Assembly: GCA_039602395.1 (NCBI GenBank)
Contig: JBCNJP010000027.1
Coordinates: 32,036,551 to 32,100,550 of the forward strand
Length of the DNA: 64,000 nt
Direction of reading: 5' to 3'
From: Deinandra increscens subsp. villosa
Lineage: Eukaryota > Streptophyta > Magnoliopsida > Asterales > Asteraceae
Made by a program: the position numbers and the translations under genes. The notes beneath the pieces were generated by a model. The model did no database searches and was not told where the DNA came from. It was given only the letters and a program-made list of their open reading frames with translations. This document shows positions 12,467 through 22,530 of the stretch, piece after piece; positions within the stretch are counted from its first letter, which is position 1, and each line of letters starts with the position of its first letter.

Positions 12467-13501
12467 AATTCTGGGGCTAGGTGTCACGAACGTTGTGTTA
12501 AAATTTGAGCCTCTAACTCCAAACGAGTCAAAAGTTATGCCCGTTTTCGTGAAAGTGTGAAATAGTGACTTTTTGCCGCAAACTAGTTTCCAATCGTAAA
12601 CTCTGTTTCCGATCTTAAACGCGATTCCGATCGTAAACACCCGTTTACGATTGAGTCAGACAGCTGGATCGTAAACTCCTGATCGTAAATGATGATTCCG
12701 ATTAAGATCGATCGTAAACACCGATTCCGATTAAAATCGATCGTAAACTCGATTCCGATAAGAAAAAAATCGTAAACACCGATTCCGATACAGAATTGTC
12801 GTAAACACCCAAAGTTCCAAGCTTGAAGTCGTAATCTCGGTTTTCCTGGTCGTAATCTGTCAAAAAAACACTTCTTGAAGTCGTAAACACCGAAATGATG
12901 AAGAACACGATGAACACCAGTCGTAAATAGCAAGAACAACCCAGAAATTTATCGGAAACGCAGAAAACAGCAGCAGCTTCAATCGGAAACTCGAAGAACA
13001 CCTTCAAACCTTCAAAACTCGAACCTTTTTCCAGAAAACACTTGAATCCAATACCGTGAGAACCTCGAATCAGTGATTCTTGGCTCTGATACCAATTGTA
13101 GGTCCAGAAATTCTACCAAATCACGATATTGATATCACAAACGAGTGCGGAATCCTCGTAAGTGATTGATTCAAGAAAAGAGATGGAGAGAACACAAGAA
13201 TACGATGATTAAAACAGTAAAAACTTGATCTTTGCACACAAGATGAACTTGTCGGGTATAAGATAAGAAATCGTAAACTCTGTCTCTCGGGTCTACGATC
13301 GTGAACAACTAGAATCCCCCTAAATGGTAAACCAATGGGGTCTATATAGCCACCCCATTGGGTTTACTATTGGGCCCCTATTAATCTTAAACCCAAGCCC
13401 AAGCCCATATCTAATAGTAAACTAGTCCACTAATCTAAATAAACTCTCTAAGCCCAACCCAACTAATTTAATATTACAAGCCTCATAATCCAGCGTCAAC
13501 A
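12467..13501 (-). mobile_element. truncated copia-family element: leader plus 5' LTR
   Basis: This is a diverged relative of the element at 31193-42625. The LTR is 13097-13501 (TG...CA on both strands), with a minus-strand PBS next to it at 13083-13094 (TGGTATCAGAGC read on the minus strand, matching initiator tRNA-Met primed elements). The leader 12467-13082 matches the leader of the younger copy from its first phrase (TTCTGGGGCT...GTGTCACGAACG) and carries the same repeated word TCGTAAAC. Everything 3' of the leader (gag, 3' LTR) is missing, so the element is broken at about 12466. Confidence 0.8.
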
Positions 13502-13718
13502 TAAACCCATCAAGTTACTTGTCTGACGCATGACATTCAATTTAATTTGTTCTAGTTTTAGTTGCTTATTATCTAGTATTTTAATTATTTTAGTTAACGC
13601 ATAATTGTTTTTTTTTAAATTAAATCAAATTTGAAGGTTTATTTTATAGCTAACTCTAACTAGTGGGACCTATGTAAAAACTTTAATATTAAGGGGTTTT
13701 TTTTTTTTTTTTTTTAGC
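13502..13718. other. short intergenic spacer with poly-T
   Basis: AT-rich DNA ending in a T run (13697-13715) just before the second SINE. The T run and preceding AAGGGG resemble the sequence just after the SINE tail (AAAGG then T), so this is probably the target duplication with slippage. Confidence 0.5.
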
Positions 13719-13973
13719 AACTTCCATTGTGGTGTAGTGGTAGGAAGCTTGTGTTCTCTATTTGAGACACATGTTCGATTCTTACGGGCAACACTTTGGA
13801 AGTGGCATTGGCGATGAGGGGAGACTTGGGGCTGAAAGGTCACAAGTTCGATCCCTGAGCTCCCAGGTTTTACCACCCGGCCGCTCGTGGAGGTGGATTT
13901 TCCCTGTAATGAGCTCAACTGGTGTAAATAGTCTCCGGGTTTTCCGGGGCATTCGTTGGCCGTTAAAAAAAAA
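13719..13973 (+). mobile_element. tRNA-derived SINE, copy 2, with an extra B-box-like block
   Basis: Box A (TGGTGTAGTGG) lies at 13730-13740 and box B (TGTTCGATTCT) at 13772-13782. A second B-box-like word, AAGTTCGATCC, occurs at 13844-13854, so the body may be a fusion of two tRNA-related units. It shares its head (AACTTCCATTGTGG versus AACTTCTATTATGG), its TTTTACCACC middle and its GCCGTTAAAAAA tail with the SINE at 2126. It ends in an A run. Confidence 0.75.
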
Positions 13974-15565
13974 GGTTTTTTTAACCGACAATTATGCCTT
14001 ATAATTATTTGGTATATATTTTGTATTTATTAGTGATTATTAGCCAGTTGTATTTTATGGCATTTTCCTTATTTAACTCTCCGAGAGAGATTAGCTATGC
14101 CGATTGTATTTAGGATGGGGGAATTGTTTGTGAATGGCAAGAGTGTACTCAAAAGTTTGCATGGTATCATCCTTTATCTCCTTTATTCTTCCCTGCCGCC
14201 TCCCGTCCTACCCATCGCCGCCTCATTCCATGGCTGATAAAACTGATCCTAAGCAACCCTCATGGGCTCACTGCATCCAGCATATATCCTCCGTTAAAGC
14301 TTAGAAAAGTTTCAGTTTATTTTTCATCAAGCTTTGTTTGTCAATGTCATAGGGGCCTCTCAAATAATTTTAAAGGGGTGACCGACACAATATATATAAA
14401 AAAATTCCTCGTGAAACACGTATACTCGGTACCTCTGGACGGAAAACCAGTAGTGACCGGGGTCACTGTTGGTACACCTAAAAATTCGCCCCTGTGGATA
14501 TGTATGTAACACAACGGTTGAGAAGAAGAACAAAGTTTTCCTTACAAGGGGGTGTATACCTTCTCCACCATGACGAGGTTTGCCTGAGCGAGCAACTTAT
14601 TGAGTGAAAACAAAAGCGTAAATTTCTGGATGGGCAACCCATCAGGAAAAAGTGAAAATCCTAGTACAGCTTGCTTGGGTATAATCACCTTCTAACCATA
14701 AATTGATAACAAAAGGGCAACAACTTACATATATCCATAACACTCAAGTTGAACATGTCTACCTAAAATCAAGGTCTAACTACTCATAATCAGATTCATG
14801 GCAATACAATATGTATAACCCTCTTAACAATTTGGGTTATGTTTTGATAGAATATATATTAAGATTCAAGCTTTTAGCTGATATAAAGTTTAAATCAAAA
14901 CCAAAGGGTTTTATTATTTTCTTAACAAGTTAGATTAACATCAGTTCACACTGTGAGGACAAAAACCTAACTTTTCAACAAAATATATTGGAAGAAGATC
15001 TATGAAACATTTGATATATTTTGGATCAAATTGAAGTCAACGAACGTGATATCTAGAGATGTTCAAATTGTTTTTTTTTATTATTATTTTTTTATTTTTT
15101 ATTTTTTTATTTAAGAAGTTGTTCTAGTATCAAACCAGTTCGGTTTTAGCCAACTGTGATCAGGTTCTTGTAGGAACAGGTTTGGTTACAATACCATACC
15201 ACTTTTCGTGTAGCGTTGACAGGGTTTGGCCGGGTTATTGTTGGTTTTTCACATGTTTGATTTAAATTGGTTTCAAAACCAGTGCCTCAAACCGATCTCT
15301 AACCGCTGGATTATATAAAAACAACGAACTCCAACCGGTTGTGGTTTATGTTCAGGAACCGTTTTTTTTTTAAATTTTTTTTAACACTTCTAACTATATA
15401 GCAAAATAAAATGATCACTCTGAAAAAGGGTTTTGGGCCAATAGGTTTTGGACTTGATAGAAAGGGCTTTTTAGAAAGCCCACGCAATTGTGGACAACAA
15501 TGTTTATTCCACTTTGATCAGTCTCGTACATCTTATCCTACTGTTTTGGGCTTGGGTTTTCTTCG
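13974..15565. other. intergenic DNA with decayed repeats
   Basis: No supported gene. 14340-14500 is the second copy of the dispersed repeat seen at 440-620. 15054-15392 is rich in AACCAGTT and AACCGGTT words and is bounded by TAGAGATGTT and AACACTTCTA, which look like hAT-type termini, but the 8-bp flanks do not match, so it is not called as an element. Confidence 0.45.
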
Positions 15566-15573
15566 ATCACAAT

Positions 15574-16239
15574 TAGAGTTGCAAATCTCAAACCGGTTTG
15601 AAAACCAAACCGGTTTGAAAACCAAACCGGTTTGAAAACCGGTTCTTAAACCGGTCAAAACCGGTTTTGACTAAACCGGTTCTCAAACCAGTCAAACCGA
15701 ACCGGTTTCAGTCGGTTTGGGGTTTTAGTGAAGAAACCGGTTTTCAAACCGGTTTGGCCCAAACCGGTTTGAAACCGGTTTGGCCCAAACCGGTTTGAAA
15801 CCGGTTTCTTCACATGATTTTAGGAGCTTTTTCTAGCCGTTTGGGAGTGGGTTTGAGCCTAAAAAATGGTATATATACCCCCTTGATGTGTTATAAACAT
15901 CACTTCTCAATCTCTAAAAAAACTCTTAAATTAACAAAGATTATCACTCATTCACTTAAAAAATGGCTCGGTGTCCCCCAATTATGTACTTTTGTAATCG
16001 TTTAGGTGTGAACTTCTTCTCTTTTGTAATGTTTTATGTTTTTTTCAATAAAAAGTATGTTTTTTTTTTGTTTTTATAAAGTTTAAAAAAAAAAATACAA
16101 AACCGGTTCAAACCGGTTTGAGTTCCCAAACCGATTCGGTTTCTAACCGAAACCAGTTTCATCGGTTTCAAGGATTCGTGCTCAAAACCGGTTTGGTAAC
16201 CGAACCGATTTGAGAACCGAACCGGTTTTTGCACCTCTA
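15574..16239. mobile_element. non-autonomous hAT element with AAACCGG arrays
   Basis: The termini are TAGAGTTGCAAA on the left and TTTGCACCTCTA on the right (inverted, one mismatch). The target duplication is a perfect ATCACAAT at 15566-15573 and 16240-16247. Both subterminal regions (15590-15810 and 16095-16230) are dense arrays of AAACCGGTTT words in both orientations, typical of hAT transposase-binding regions but unusually heavy. The unique centre includes a TATATATA block at about 15870 and a short ATG frame at 15963, possibly the leftover 5' end of an autonomous parent. No transposase domain is seen. Confidence 0.85.
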
Positions 16240-16247
16240 ATCACAAT

Positions 16248-16720
16248 GAATCCCACGTACCTTTCACGTGATGGAATCCATCAATCAAACCCTTCCTCAT
16301 ATGAAGAAGATAAGATGTTATATTAGCTCGAGTTCTATACAACCATATTAAAAGTTTCAAAAACTTAAGTTATCATATTGATTGGCCATTCGGATTTATT
16401 TGTAGTTAATATACGCAATTAGCTTTAAATAGTTATTAATCTTTATAAATATATCGTTAATCAATCCATACTTCAGGTCGATAGGCACGATGAGATCTTG
16501 ATACGATCATATTCGAGGGGATGGACCTTCCAAGATAAACCTTTTAAGTGGGTTAGACTTCAAGAACAAAATAGTAGAGAAAAATGAATATCGTATTTTT
16601 TTTCATTTAAAGGGATGTCATCGATGATGGCGGTAGATGCCCACCTAACAAATCCTAATTTCATACAAATCTACTTTAAATGAAAACAACTACATTAACT
16701 TAAGCTTAAGTTAGGTCTAC
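16248..16720. other. intergenic DNA, nothing identified
   Basis: AT-rich sequence with no coding signal, no terminal repeats and no repeat copy elsewhere in the window that I could find. Confidence 0.4.
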
Positions 16721-16739
16721 TATTTGTGACTAATGTCTT

Positions 16740-17261
16740 CAAATCTGTTTACTGATCATTTGGTTGAAAAATCAAGTGTTTGTGTCAACAATCAACGTAA
16801 AAGTCAATGTGAATATCGGTTCAAGCGAGTCAAGCTTCATACTAATTAAATTGACTTTGATTAAGTTCTAGTTGATTAAATTAATCTTTCTTGATTTGTA
16901 TTTTGCTCATTTTTGTGTTTTACTAGTGGCGGTTAGTAGAGCACATTGACTCTCTATAGATAGAAGACTAGTGCTTCATTTGTTAGATGATGAGAGATGT
17001 GAGAAAGTCGTCCTTTAGAGAGAGTCTCACCTTGGGTTTGAGCTCACTCAATGTGTCCATAGATTTTCATGAGAGATGCGTGTTAGTGTGTTGTGATTTC
17101 TATGATGTAAGCAATCGGTTCATGTAAATCATTCAACTTCATCAATGAAATCATCTACCTTATCATATTTCTTCATGATTAGCCATGGATTCTCCTCATC
17201 CCGTCTCTACATTTCGTGTTCTGAGTAAAATCCGGGTTTTTGGTGCTCGATCAATCCTACA
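16740..17261 (+). mobile_element. LTR of a copia-like element, 5' border uncertain
   Basis: The right border is well fixed: the sequence ends CAATCCTACA and is followed at 17264-17275 by TGGTATCAGAGA, a tRNA-Met type primer-binding site. That makes it a 5' LTR read on the plus strand. The left border is only a guess from the text. No gag or polymerase follows; within 120 bp the internal region is interrupted by a MITE, so the element is a remnant. Confidence 0.6.
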
Positions 17262-17380
17262 AATGGTATCAGAGACATGCTACTCGATCTGATTGCGTCT
17301 AACAACAAATTAGATCATTCTGATCCGGAATTTGTTCAAGGATGGAGCTTAGATCTGGAAATCCGTTTATGAGACGTTAA

Positions 17381-17566
17381 GGGCGCGTTTAGTTGATTTG
17401 AACATATTTTCTAGTTTTCTAATTTTGAAAATGAAAATTCCATCTTTCAAATTTGAACGCGTTTTCAAAAATTTTCATGTGTTTTCTAGAGATGGAAAAC
17501 TCATTTCATTTTCTAGAAAACCAGAAATGAAAAACTAGAAAACATTTTCCACAACTAAACGGCCCA
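17381..17566. mobile_element. Tourist-like (PIF/Harbinger) MITE
   Basis: The ends GGGCGCGTTTAGTTG and CAACTAAACGGCCC form near-perfect inverted terminal repeats. The trinucleotide TAA lies at 17378-17380 and 17567-17569, the target duplication of PIF/Harbinger elements. The whole 186-bp body is close to an inverted repeat rich in TTTTCTAG and CTAGAAAA words, so it could fold into a hairpin. It encodes nothing. Confidence 0.85.
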
Positions 17567-17569
17567 TAA

Positions 17570-19030
17570 GGTATTTTTCTTTAGTTTTTTGAGTTTTTAA
17601 TGATGAATCCGCTTGTTTATGGATTGAATTTGATGAGATGATATTGGATATAATTCTGCTTGATTTTGGTTTATCTACTCGATTATTGAGGATTTGTATG
17701 CGAAAATTTGGTTAAAATTGGATTTGAAATGAAGAAAAAATAATACATGAGGTTTTCCATGTTTATTTATTATTATTATTTTTTTTGGGGGGGGGGGGGG
17801 GGGGGGATTGTGATTTTCGAATGAATTCTTTTTAGATTATGATTAAATGGATGAATCAATGCAAAGTGAAACATAATTCTGATTGGAAATTACATTTCAA
17901 AGCTGATCGAAGTGGTTTTATCGTCAATTTTACAACATTTGGACGAACTTGGGAAAGTACACACTAGTGTGTGTTCATGGTGTTCTTCGTGAAATTGATG
18001 AATATTTGATTATTCTGATTCAATTTTGTTGCTGTTTATAACTTGTTCTTGGCCAAAGCAGTGTCGTGGATAGCTAAGCATCAGGAATCATTCATAAATC
18101 TGTGGTTTTCATGAGTTTTAATCGATCAGACTGTTCAACAGCAAGCTTCATCATGTTCGTTCATTTCTAGCCACCATCATCAAGTTTTTCTTAGGGTTGA
18201 TTGGTGTATTTTAAGTTCAATTTATTTGATATTAAATATATTATAAATACACCAATGTGAGTACAAAATATTTTGAGTTAATCTGTTATTGATATTTAGT
18301 GGGTTATAAAGATAATGAGCTAAAACAATATAATTATGTTAAACACAAGCATAAATATCACTGAGTCGGTTTTGTTTATTTATATAATTTATTATGAGCT
18401 TTAGATTGGAGATTTAAATTAAATCAAAAATGTAAAACAAAAATACTAAATATATATTTTGTTTGCAATTCTTATTTCATGATAAAAAACAAGATGAGGT
18501 GAATTTGGATTAAATAGAACCAAAACTGGGCCGTAAGTAATTTAAGTGGGCTCAAATATATGGACATGGAGACATGTAATGGGTCCTGGCCCAATCGAAA
18601 TGGGAAACAATAAAGAAAAGTCGAAAACAATTGTTGGGGGATTCACGCAGACTGGTGACGGCGAAGGAGGGCAGCAGCCTCCTTGATTACTTGGATCTGG
18701 AACTGCACCTAGATCGAGGAAGGGCAGAAATTTCTTTTATTTCATATTAGCACCCATAAAAACGTGAAGCAACAATTATTTCTTTGAGGTTTTATCATTT
18801 TGTTTTAAGGTCTAGAACAAGTTGAGTGTTTACTTGATTACTTGTTATGAACAATCTTGTAGTGACAGTATTAGAATTGATTATCGTTAAGATAGGCTAA
18901 ATATTTCTGTCATCATACCTAGGTGTAGGGTTTTGTTAGTTTGGTTATTTAATCGGGTTGTTTACCTTGGACATATCTCGTTGTCTGATTATTCTTAGGT
19001 CGTTGCGGGAGTTATTTTCATGATGTTATA
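17570..19030. other. intergenic DNA with a 20-nt G run
   Basis: No supported gene. A run of 20 G lies at 17787-17806 after a T run; it may be a real simple repeat or a site of assembly uncertainty. The rest is AT-rich and unassigned. Confidence 0.45.
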
Positions 19031-19039
19031 CATTGCCCA

Positions 19040-20330
19040 ACGTTACTGATTGGATTAAAATTGTTGAGGATGGAGATGATGAGAACCCATCATATCACAC
19101 GCATCATGAACCAGTTTCATCATACTCTCAGGGATACTCACAGTCATGTTACTAGGGGGCTATGATAATCACTACTCCCAGCCAGTAGTACACAATGATC
19201 CTTACATGTTTAACCAAGGGAACCAACCGTATCAAAGCTACCAACAAAACTACAATCAAGGTAATTAAAATCAAGGTGGTTATAACCTAGTCAGATACAA
19301 TCAAGGTTACAACCAAGCTGGGTGGTGTAACCAAGGTGGCTATCAGCAAGGACAACACTAATATGCCCCAAGAAATCACCAGTAAGCATACCAAGGGAGT
19401 TCGTCGAAGGGGACAACAGAGAGTTGCAACAGTCATGTGACTAATGATGCAAGCTCATTGAAGAATGATTTAGAAGTTTTATTTGAGTGCCTTAAGGGAA
19501 TAGTAAAGGCAGCTGATCAATTAGCCGATGACATAATTCAACTCGATGAGGATATAGCTTTAGGTAACCTGCTACCAGTTGAAAAGTTTGTTCAAGATTT
19601 AGGTATACACGAAGTTGGGGAAGAGGTTGTGGAGAATAATACGACACCAATTCCTCAACTACCAAGGAACCAAATGCTACCTTGATATTGGTTGATGATG
19701 AGTTGGAAGAAAAGGTTATTGTTCTTCCAAAGCAAGAAGACATATGTTTAAACCCAATTGGAGATATTACACCTCTTGAGGAACTTGTGACTGAGATCTT
19801 TATAGGTAACTTTGATCCTCCTCCTTAAGTGTTAATCGAATGGAGAAAGTTAAGGGGGATGAGGTGATTTTAAATAAGAGCAAGGTAGAGGTGCATGATA
19901 TTGGGTAGATTCCAAGCAAAAAGCCTCGTAGGGATTCATTGGACATGGCCATGGTAAGCAAGCAAGCAGGTACCCAACACGTCAACTACCGAGATTTTAT
20001 GGGGAACTCGGTAAGTAAATGTTTTGTAAGAGACATATCAGACTTCTCCCCCCCCCCCCCCCCCATATTGATCCAATACACATACCGATCACAAGGAAAA
20101 GAAGAGGGAAACGACATGTCAACTACCAAGCGTTTGCTGGAAATTCGGTAGGCAAATGCGCACCTAGACCACTATGAGCTTCATATCAGGTATGGTCTGG
20201 CTGAAGACCTAAAATTTAGCGCTTTCGAGAGGCAACCCGAGAACTTTGTGGGTATGTTTACTATAAACTTTCACAAGACTTCACTCGTCCATCAGGGCTA
20301 CCGAGAGGTTTAAAAGGCTTGTTGCATATG
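19040..20330 (+). pseudogene. decayed gypsy-type gag/polyprotein fragment
   Basis: Two frames with many stops read as a glutamine, asparagine, tyrosine and glycine-rich segment (NQGNQPYQSYQQNYNQG near 19212-19262, then NQGYNQAG and NQGGYQQGQ), as in the linker region of Athila-like gypsy gag proteins. A longer open stretch at 19437-19685 (82 residues) follows, with helical acidic sequence (DLEVLFECLKGIVKAADQL). In-frame stops at 19265-19370 and a 17-C run at 20048-20064 break it. No zinc knuckle, protease or reverse transcriptase was recognised, so the assignment to gypsy rests on composition and layout. Confidence 0.4.
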
Positions 20331-20626
20331 CTAAATGCAACTGTGATTCCTAGGAAAGTGAGCTTTAGGAATTTTTTTTTTATTTTGTTTTGTTTTCAAA
20401 ATTATTTGTTTTTAACGAATTAGAATTTAAATGTTGCATTAGGGACAATGCAATGCTTTAAGTTGAGGAATATGGTTATTAGTTTTTTGTTCAAATTTAT
20501 GGTTTTTAAGTCTTGTTTAAAATTACATGTGTAAATATGGTAAACTATGATTTCCTATCTTCTACATATATACAATAGGAACATTTTGTAATATGCTTTA
20601 TATCATAATACATTCTTGCAATCTAA

Positions 20627-21390
20627 GACTATGTGTAATCGGGCGTGATAGCACCCCAACCCTCACCATATCATCCCATATAGCGCCCCTAGGCACCCCC
20701 CGGGCGCCATGTAACTGATTTTGGCCGAGAGGCGTGAGGGGCATAGCGCCCTTCTCACTTTGACCATTTTCAAAAAGAGCCGTTAGGCTACCGTTGGAGC
20801 ATTCAAGTTTTTATTATTATTTTTTTTAACCAAAGGGATTAACCCCCCCTTCACATTTTTTTACACCTCTACTTCTCTCATCTCTTCATCTATCAATTTT
20901 CTATTTTTTTTTAAGAAAATGCAAGGACGAGGATCATCATCAAACCCGCCCTTCCAACCTCCCCGTCGTACGGACGGTAACCCCGATGATGACGGGTTGT
21001 TCGCGTACATGGCGAGTTTAGGATCACCGCCAATGCAACAACCATTCAACAAAACTTCCCGCAAGGCATGGGGTTTAATCCCTTTGCTCAACATTCTTTT
21101 TCTCCATTTCAAGCATTCCAACAACAATGTTCTGTTTTTTTTTAAGTGTCGTTTTTTTTAAGTAATGTTCCGTTTTTTTTTTCTATGAAATGTTCCGGTT
21201 TTTTTTTATATAATGTTATGGTTTTATAATTTTTTTTATTTTAGTTTGATAAAAAAATAATAATAGAATTAATGATTGTAAGGGCTTTATGACTATATAT
21301 CCATGCCCATTAACCCCCCCCCCCCTTTGCCACGTCAGCGCCACATGTCAAATAATGCCCCATGGTGAGGCATTATGACTACACATAGCC
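20627..21390. mobile_element. PIF/Harbinger deletion derivative
   Basis: The ends GACTATGTGTAATC and GACTACACATAGCC are inverted repeats agreeing at 12 of 14 positions. TAA lies at 20624-20626 and 21391-21393 as target duplication. The interior keeps the start of a coding region (see 20919-21161) followed by T-rich sequence, so this is an internally deleted copy of an autonomous PIF/Harbinger element and not a simple MITE. Confidence 0.85.
20919..21161 (+). pseudogene. N-terminal remnant of PIF/Harbinger ORF1 (Myb/SANT-like protein)
   Basis: Autonomous PIF elements carry an accessory Myb/SANT-like DNA-binding protein next to the transposase. This frame starts MQGRGSSSNPPFQPP and runs in a proline- and glutamine-rich style typical of the head of that protein. 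A one-base loss near 21050 shifts the frame: the other frame continues naturally as QNFPQGMGFNPFAQ and an SPFQAFQQQ stretch, while the annotated frame becomes nonsense. The Myb/SANT domain itself is deleted. It sits wholly inside the element and could not make a working protein. Confidence 0.6.
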
Positions 21391-22137
21391 TAAAGAGAAA
21401 GGTTTACAAATTCTTAAATTGGACCTTGAATCGAGAAAAAGAAGTAACCTTTGTGAAAATATCCGGAAATGACAAATGAGATGATACTTGGAGAATGTTG
21501 ATATCCATCTTATATTCTATTTGGTATTCACCGAAAGTGTACATATTCAACTAACATTACATATTAAGACAACATAAGTTGACTTTTTTTTACTACACCG
21601 TTTAAATATATATAAAATTCTAATGGAAAAATTAACAATATCTGATTTGCTCCGATGGTTTCGTATCTCAGATTCACCAGAGGTCGCGCGGTTTCGAACC
21701 ATACTTATTCCAGGTTTGATCTATTTTTTAAGGCGTAAACTTTTGATGAGTCATAAATATAGATACAGTCGAACTCCACGTGTTTAATTTTTCCCTTTTC
21801 TTTCACCGCTATTAGCCCTGCGTTTTCATGTTCTTCGTATTCCCTTACCGACGTCGTGGTTACTTCACCCTCCTGCTTCTAAATCGGAAATTCATAGCCT
21901 TTTTTAACTTCAATTCACCGGCTATCATCTACTGATGTTTAGGGTTTGTTGTTTTTTTTTTTTTGATTTTTTGTAGTTGTTCGACCTTTCAGTTCCTCAA
22001 TATCTTACAAAGGTAACATATTAGATTTATGCCTGTTTAATCTCTTATGCTACTTTACTGTTATGTAAATAGTTATGATAGATATGAATAAACGTTTACT
22101 TTGTTTCAACTATTTGCAATTATTTTATTAGATATAG

Positions 22138-22375
22138 GTTGAATTTGTATAGATTTACTTAGCCTGCTTTCACCCTTAGGTGTGCCTTTGGTTTCCTGTT
22201 TATTCTACCTGGTGCTATTCATAAGTTATCTTATGATTACTTAATTTAATTTGAATAGATACAAGTTTAATTTTTATAGATTCACTTAGGTTGCCTTCAC
22301 CGGTGTGCCTTTGGTTTCCTGTTTCTTCTACCTGGTGCTATTGATAGGTTCTCTTATAATTACTTGATTTATTGT
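22138..22375. repeat. tandem duplication of about 120 bp
   Basis: The phrase GTGTGCCTTTGGTTTCCTGTTT..TCTACCTGGTGCTATT..TA occurs twice, at about 22179-22225 and 22302-22347, each preceded by TATAGATT.ACTTAG and followed by TTCTCTTAT- or TATCTTATG-type text and ATTACTTGA. This is a local direct duplication that has since diverged. Confidence 0.7.
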
Positions 22376-22424
22376 TGTATATTTTGCTTAAAAAAATCAG
22401 GAAATGCGGTTTTGATTTGTACGG

Positions 22425-22530
22425 GGACTCTGTGAGAGCAACCTTTTTTTATCCCTTTGGTAGAGGTAAGGTTTGCTCTCCCCAGACCATGTTGTTTTCG
22501 TGGGATGAATGGGGCATTTTTAACTGCTTA
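22425..22530 (+). mobile_element. SINE fragment resembling the TS family
   Basis: The words GGTAGAGGTAAGGTTTG and CTCTCCCCAGACCATGTTG followed by GTGGGAT match, with changes, the 3' half of a widespread plant SINE that I recall as reading GGTAGAGGTAAGGTCTG...CCCCAGACCCCAC...GTGGGAT. The polymerase III boxes are not recognisable, so this is a partial copy. Confidence 0.45.

Noticed and set aside
15411..15635. 74-codon frame reading into the hAT element
   Set aside because: It crosses the element border and its last part is translated AAACCGG repeat.
17787..17806. G-quadruplex or regulatory G tract (20 G)
   Set aside because: A single homopolymer without the loop pattern of a quadruplex array; it may also be an assembly artefact. 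Kept only as a note.
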